NCBI GenBank assembly: GCA_013368315.1
Contig: JAACJM010000285.1
Span: 40,696 to 104,695 of the forward strand
DNA length: 64,000 nucleotides
Source of the DNA: Tetrapyrgos nigripes
Lineage: Eukaryota > Basidiomycota > Agaricomycetes > Agaricales > Campanellaceae
Reading direction: 5' to 3'
Each line of letters opens with the position of its first letter. Within the stretch, counting starts at the first letter, position 1. Made by a program: the position numbers and the translations under genes. Below, in pieces: positions 57,887-64,000 of the stretch. Under the pieces are notes generated by a model. It saw only the letters and a program-made list of their open reading frames with translations, made no database searches and was not told the DNA's origin.

Positions 57887-60156
57887 TTGCCTTGCCGATC
57901 TATGTCAAAGACCAGAAGGCGGATATTGAACAGAAAGTCGAAACTTAAGAGAGTCCTGAGTTGAGGTCTGTTTCTCGTGGAAACATCATGCGTGCATTCC
58001 ACTGCTGCTCGTCGCGCTCGCGACCTTTAATTAAACGACTAGATCTTGGAGGCCATCGCAAACGTCTTGTTCCTGCTGCCAATGTTCTCCCCTATATGCA
58101 GCTGCGAGACGGAATGCCCAAGCTCATGCTACATACTCGTTCACCTTTCATATACACACTTCCAGTTTCAGTTATCTGCGTCTGAAGGTGAAGTCGTCGC
58201 AACTGTACCCGTACTGAACTATTGCCCCACCTGTCTCTTACGGCGCTAGACAGATTGCCTCATATCACAAGTTACGATCGCCTAGAACATTGACTATGAC
58301 TGCAATTCAAGACCTTTTGTTGAACATACTTGCGTCGGCTGTCACTGCTGCGTCTCTGTGTTCAGGTTTCAGCAGAGCCAGGACGACAAAAGAAATACAA
58401 CAAAACGGTCCGTACGAACTTTATTGAACAACGCTCACCCGGTCAACATCTTGCCACCTGACGCTTTCCAGGCCAAAGCGTCGAATAGTTCAAACACAGT
58501 ATATCCTCCTGCGCCGTTAGATCGTCCACCTCTCATAAGGTTCTCACTAACACTTGCAAGAGAATGCGACCCGAGTTCTTCGAGGAGGCTGGATGTGCAG
58601 TTTGGGCAACTCACACCTGCAAGACAGCTGACGAGGTTGAAATCAGTTAAGAGGTTGCTACGTGTACTGGACGCCACTGGGGTTACTCGACAGGAACGAA
58701 GGTCGGCTACAGATAAAATATGGGAGCTCACCAGTCCAGTTATTGACTACCAGTGCAACCGGTTGTGCGATTCATGTCGCAAGACTCTGACCAAGGGTAA
58801 AGTACCTGAGACTGCTCTGGCTAGAGGTCTTTGGCTTGGGAATGTACCAGATGAGTTGTCGTCCTTGCGTTATTTCGAAAAAGTACTGGTGTCTCGGGTT
58901 CGACACACTAATTGTTTCGTCCGGATAGCTACTGGTCGCAAGAAAATGAAAGCTCATGTCATGGCATTCGAGACACCTATTCCAAACGATATACTGCCTC
59001 CGCCTAGGAGGATGTTGAAGAGGTTGCTATCATGTGGTCGGGTCCGGCCAGACCCAACAAGCCTGAATATAAATGACCTCCCCTTTCTTGGTGAGACGTA
59101 ACGTTGTGAAACGAGCACTTGAGTGGCTTGTTCTCAACCACCCTGACTATGCGGATGTAATATTGTCTGAGGAAAATTTGTCGCAGTACCAAGAGGAATC
59201 CCCACCCTGCACTCGAATATAACACGCCGAGTCGAACAAGACGCCGGAAGGCAAAGTGTTTTCGATCGCGATGAGGAGGATGGGTCTCGAAGGTGACTGT
59301 GCATTCACTGTGCACGGGTTGACGGGCGAAAGGCTACAGAAAATGACAACGAATCAGCTACGAGCTATGGAAACATTTCGACGCTGGAGGGGGCACTTTC
59401 TATTGGCTGAACAACTCTGAGTCTATTTGGAACAATCACCAGTTGTATCCAAAGATGTTTCCATGGTTATTCCCTTATGGTGCCGGTGGAATAGGCTCGA
59501 CAGCTTTGTCTGACAAACGACACAAAAGTTGGCTGTTGATGTATCACGATAAGCAGTTTCAAAAAGACCCGAACTTCCCCTTTGTTGCATTCAGTCATGC
59601 CCAGATAAAAGCAACTACCACCTCTGGTTTTTTAATGGCGAACGGAAGACCTTTGATGACATGACGAACCGCTTGCTTACGCTGGATAGAAAAGTAATGA
59701 ACGAAATTGCGTGCCAGATGGCTGCAGGCAAAAAGATTACGCCTCTGACTGACCAGCAGAAGGCTTGTTTCAAGTTCCTTAGTGACATCGATTATGTGGC
59801 CGGCAGGGTTGAAGGCTCGACTACTACTAAGAAGAACATGCGTCATGAAATCTGGTCGCTTATATCTCATTTGGGTGCCCCTTCGTGGTACATAACGCTC
59901 TCACCTGCTGACGAGAGACACCCTATTGCGATCTATTTTCGCAGGCTCTGAGGAGAAGTTCAGGCCGTCTATTGGCAACCGAACGTCTGAGATAAAGTCC
60001 GTACTTTCGAATCCAGTGGCAGCCGCTAGATTTTTCCATTTCATGGTCGAAGCCTTTCTGGAATGTGTTTTGGGATGCGGGTCTGATGAACGAGGTTTGT
60101 ACGGGGACGTAGGAGGCTATTATGGTACTGTCGAACAGCAAGGTAGGCTAACTTTA

Positions 60157-60165
60157 CACCTTCAC
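60157..60165 (+). other. Rep HUH metal-binding motif (His-Leu-His)
   Basis: CAC CTT CAC within RLTLHLHLMLWLKG. It matches the HUH signature (His, hydrophobic, His) of Helitron Rep nucleases, where the two His bind the divalent metal. Confidence 0.8.
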
Positions 60166-60776
60166 CTTATGCTGTGGCTCAAAGGTGCTCTTTTCCCCAA
60201 GAGGTAAGAGATCGTATGCTGGATGCGCAGACTGATTTTCAACAACGAATCATAACCTATTTGGAGAGTGTATACAGTGGTGATTTTATGACGGGTAATA
60301 GGGCCCAAGTCGTTGCCGCATGTGAGACTGCTAGACTCGATTCTACCTATGTCGAACCTTCGCTGACTTTACCCACTTGTCCGCCCAGGTTATGTTCGAT
60401 TCACAGTGAGGCTGATCCGGGCTGTAGTACATGTGATGGATTTGTAGCGTGGCGGTCTAGATTTAAGTTGGAAGTGGATGACCTTCTGCTGCACTCGTAC
60501 ACACACGACTGCAACAAAAACAAAAACAAGGACGGAAGTATACGCAAGGATGCCATGTATAAGGGGTGTACTGATAACAAGTGGAACAAGTGCAAGTCTC
60601 GGTTTCCTAGACCGCTGTACGAGCAGACCATGATCGATAAGGATACCGGAACTCTATATATGAAAAAGCAAGATCCTTGGATCAACACCTTTACTCACGA
60701 ACTTACGTATATATCCCGATGTAATACTGATGTGACTTGCTTGAACTCCGGAACTGCAATCAAAGCAGTGGTAGTG

Positions 60777-60800
60777 TACGTCTCTGATTATATAACAAAG
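60777..60800 (+). other. Rep Y2 catalytic tyrosine motif
   Basis: YVSDYITK, with the two Tyr codons at 60777 and 60789. In Helitrons one Tyr makes the covalent 5' DNA link and the second resolves it. The Lys after the second Tyr is also conserved in the family. Confidence 0.8.
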
Positions 60801-62252
60801 GCCACTTTGAAGACTCATGTTATATTCGATGCTATCGTGTCCATACTTGATGGCAATAAAGAGCTGGTGAATGGCACACAGACTGGCCAGGAAAAGGCTA
60901 GGAAGTTACTTACTAAGATCGTCAACCTCCTGAGCACGAAGATGGAGATGGGTTCTCCGATGATCTGTATGTATCTACTGGGAAATCCCGATCACTACAC
61001 AGCTCATCAATTCCTTCCCTTATACTGGCAGCCGTTTGTTTCGGAAGTCAGACAATATTTTGACGAAAGTTCTACTGGCGGTCCGTCGTTTGACAAGGTG
61101 GCTTTAATAAGGAAAGGAGGCCGTGTGGTCGGCTTGAGTCCGGTATTTGATTATATCTACAGGCCAGGCGAACTCAAACATATTTCCCTATATGACTGGG
61201 TTAGATTAACTGAGAAGAAGACACTCAAACAACTAGCTAAGCGGTCCAAAAGCAATAAGAATCAGCCAATGTGTGAGCCTGAAATGTCCGACGACGAGGA
61301 CATTGACATTGAAGCAGTTGGTAGGAACGTCAGACTTAAGTCCAATTGTTTTAAATTTCATGCTTCGCATCCGCTGCATGCCACTCATGGCATAAGACTT
61401 AGAAAACACTCTGATAAACTGGTGGTTAATTTCCTTGGTTCCAGTCTTCCAAGGAGAGACAAAGGCGACTACCAATACTACTGTACTACGATGCTCACCC
61501 TGTTTAAGCCATGGAGGAGTGGTAAGGATCTGCTTTGTGAATGTTCCGACTGGTCTGTTGCCTTCAATGAACATTCATTCACTGACAGACAGAAGGAGCT
61601 GATGGAAAACTTCAATGTTATCTATGAATGTCTTGATGCGAGGGATGATTATAGAGCTCAGATGAGGGCCGTGGGGACATGTCGAACAGCTGGGATCATT
61701 TTGCGGACGATACGGAAGACCCACTAGCGGAAGTACATGAACAGCAGACTGTGTTTCCTACCGAGGACCTGTTGGCGGATATTGATTTGCAGGATGGCTC
61801 TTCTGAAATGGGCAGATTGCAACGGAGGCGCATACTCAACATGGAATCAATGAAGAGAGTGTTACATACTTCGTTTTGGAACCTTCCTACTCAAGTCAAA
61901 TTGCCTGACATGTCTAAGTTCGTCGCCCCAGAGGGGAATGTGAGTAGTGTTGAATGGAAGAAGCGGGTATTAAAAGAACGTCAACTTGTGTTGGATGGAA
62001 AGGGACAGTCGTGTGATAAGGAGAAAAAGGATGGTGACGGTGGCGAGCCACCCAAGAAGAAGTTCACTTATGATAAAGTAGAGGTGGTTGACAAATCCTT
62101 TCTTGAGAAGAGATTTTCCACGGGAAATAACAAACATCTTAAACGGTTGCGTTGGTGAATTCAGTCTAAACAGAGAGCAGGAGAAGGCCTTTAGGATAAT
62201 AGTCAACCACGCTGTGTGCTCGTCCCCGCAACAGTTGCAGATGTACATAGCA

Positions 62253-62276
62253 GGCATGGGTGGGACAGGTAAGTCT
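62253..62276 (+). other. PIF1 helicase Walker A motif
   Basis: GMGGTGKS, followed by QVLKAV. This is the nucleotide-binding loop of the helicase domain, and the frame is intact from here to about 63290. Confidence 0.85.
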
Positions 62277-64000
62277 CAGGTTCTAAAAGCAGTGGCTAAG
62301 TTCTTTTCCGCAAGAGGAGAATCAGGTCGTATCATTATATTGGCACCGACAGGGAATGCTGCCGCATTATTGGGTGGGTCAACCTATCATTCTGTTTTAG
62401 GGATCAATGAGAGGAAGTCTGACGGCAGTTTGCCACAGGTGAGACAAAGACTTCTTGGTGTTGATTACATCTTCATTGATGAAGTTTCAATGCTGTCTGC
62501 CCAGGACCTGTATAGGATAAGTGTGAGATTGTGCAAAGCCAGGGACAACCTAGATACCCCGTTTGGAGGTCTCAATCTTATTGTGGCTGGTGACTTCGCC
62601 CAACTACCTCCGCCTATGGGTGGCGAATATACCGCGTTGTACAGTAGGAACGGTGATGGACTCTCGAATAAAGAGCAGGAGCAGTCGATCGGCCGGTCGC
62701 TTTGGCATGGATTCACGACAGTCGTTATACTGAGACAGAACATGCGACAGAAGGAACAGACGCCTGCTGACGCTCGATTCAGAACCGCGCTTGAGAACAT
62801 GCGTTACAAGAGCTGCACGATGGACGACATAGCCTTTTTAAATACGAGACTCTCTTCTAATATCTCAGGCATGCGATCTGTTTGCGACTCACTGTTCAGA
62901 GACTTGCCTATTATCACTGCACTTAACAACCATAAGGACCAGATAAATCAAACGGGTACAGAGAGGTTTGCCATTGAGTCCGGCCAAAAGCTCCTGGACT
63001 TTTACTCAGAAGACACTATTTTACCAGTTAAAGAGATACAGGAAACAGAGGGAGGTAAAACTCGCAAGGAGACGAATCTATTACGCATCAAAGGTATGAC
63101 TGACTCGCTTCAACGTATTCTGTGGGGCCAGACTCCCAGCACGTCTGATTCTATGGTGGCACCTAAATTAAGTCTGTGTTACGGTATGCCTATAATGATC
63201 AGGACCAACCTAGCTACTGAAATATGTATTACCAAGGGTCAAGAGGGTACCGTGTATGGGTGGACTTCCAGTGTGGGGTCACGTAAAAGAGAATGCTCGA
63301 TACACTTTTTGTCAAGCTCACGAATCCACCGAATAAAGTGCGCATCCCCGGTCTTCCTTTGAACGTTGTACCCATTACCAGGTCTCTGGTTTCAACATAT
63401 TGTTCGCTGCCTGATGACCGAAAAGTCTATATATCGAGAAGTCAGGTGGAAGTGTTGCCATGTTTCTCGATGACGGACTACGCATCTCAGGGAAAGACCC
63501 GACCCTTCAATCCAGTTGACATTCAGAATTGCAGAGATTTCCACGGCATGTACACTGCATTGTCTCGCAGTGCCACAGCAGACGGCACCATCATCCTGCA
63601 AGGTTTCGATCCTAACAAAATAAGGGGTGGTCTCGGTCAAACAATAGGATCCAGATCTCTACATAAAGAGTACATAGCACTCGAGTTCTTAGACGAGATA
63701 ACTAACAGGAGATACACAGGTAAACTGCACAAATCCGTTAAGGGGGATCACCGATCCTATCAGATACGGTCGTTCAGAGCGACAGTCGGTGAAGACTACA
63801 AGCCACCACATCTATATCGCTCCCTGAAATGGGGCAGGTCTTCTCCTTTCACTTGTGACTACGAAATAAGCGGATGGAAAATATTAGAGAAAGAAAAGGA
63901 CAAGAAGAAAAAGGACAAGCCGACCGATTCGAAAGCTAAGCTCTCAAATCTCATTGTCGCTCAGGGGACGGGAACAACCGTATATAATCCGGCCACTCCA

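Larger units (their letters stand above)
58358..64000 (+). mobile_element. Helitron Rep-helicase (RepHel), frame-disrupted, running off the window
   Basis: Domains in order: DUF6570 (LCDSCRKTLTKGKVPETALA, ARGLWLGNVPDELSSLRYFE; 58727-59180), Helitron-like N domain (YPKMFPWLFPYGAGG at 59442, APSWYITLSPADERHPI at 59877), HUH motif LHLHLML (HxH at 60157-60165) and Y2 motif YVSDYITK (60777-60800). The PIF1-type SF1B helicase follows with GMGGTGKSQ (62253), FIDEVSML (about 62470), GDFAQLPPP, LRQNMRQ, DYASQGKT (about 63478) and YTALSRS. HUH-Y2 proteins nick and join DNA in rolling-circle transposition, and the helicase unwinds it. Frame changes occur near 59093, 59405, 59655, 59940, 60202, 61675, 62140 and 63290. 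Many are single-base, so this copy is either dead or carries sequencing errors. The 5' start is uncertain; Cys-rich sequence near 58100 may belong to it. Confidence 0.88.

Overview
The window reads as nuclear DNA of a filamentous basidiomycete, most likely an agaric (Agaricomycetes). Genes carry many short introns of about 45-75 nt with GT/AG borders. Gene families typical of these fungi recur: DUF6535 membrane proteins, GH71 alpha-1,3-glucanases, TKL-like kinases, and basidiomycete-only orphan families. An Agaricomycete-type Helitron lies at the right end. I see no tRNA, rRNA, CRISPR array or bacterial operon.

Left part, 1-34.5 kb. This is a degenerate segmental duplication. A block in the order [Cdc24-like RhoGEF, -] [short orphan piece, +] [GH71, +] [DUF6535 membrane protein, -] [GH71 3' piece, +] occurs at about 1-10.65 kb and again at 18.4-29.45 kb. 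A third Cdc24-like copy (15.86-18.41 kb) is fused head-to-tail to the second block at about 18,408. Between the blocks lie a decayed orphan gene (11.7-13.3 kb), a truncated kinase (14.0-15.06 kb) and an orphan 3' end (15.14-15.76 kb). After the second block come a degraded single-pass membrane protein, an orphan gene, and a V-ATPase subunit d (VMA6) fragment joined to a fifth GH71 fragment. Nearly every gene here carries frameshifts, stops or deletions. Some lesions are shared by all copies and so predate duplication; others are private.

Middle, 34.5-46.5 kb. A cluster of a 17-bp repeat and a MITE-like element with a perfect 10-bp direct repeat are followed by three genes whose splicing reconstructs cleanly. 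These are a 225-aa orphan, a many-exon Ser/Lys-rich orphan and a small membrane protein. Then comes a 5'-truncated LINE-type reverse transcriptase/RNase H ORF of about 1,080 codons.

Right part, 46.5-64 kb. A ten-exon lineage-specific gene (46.58-50.77 kb) and a four-exon 134-aa gene (50.92-51.52 kb) both have open, correctly phased exons. Both carry PCNA-interacting-peptide (PIP)-like motifs. They are followed by poorly resolved leucine-rich orphan genes. From about 58.36 kb to the window edge lies a Helitron Rep-helicase: DUF6570, Helitron-like N domain, HUH and Y2 motifs, and a PIF1 helicase. It is broken by about eight frameshifts. Whether the PIP-bearing genes are Helitron cargo is an inference; no element ends are proven.
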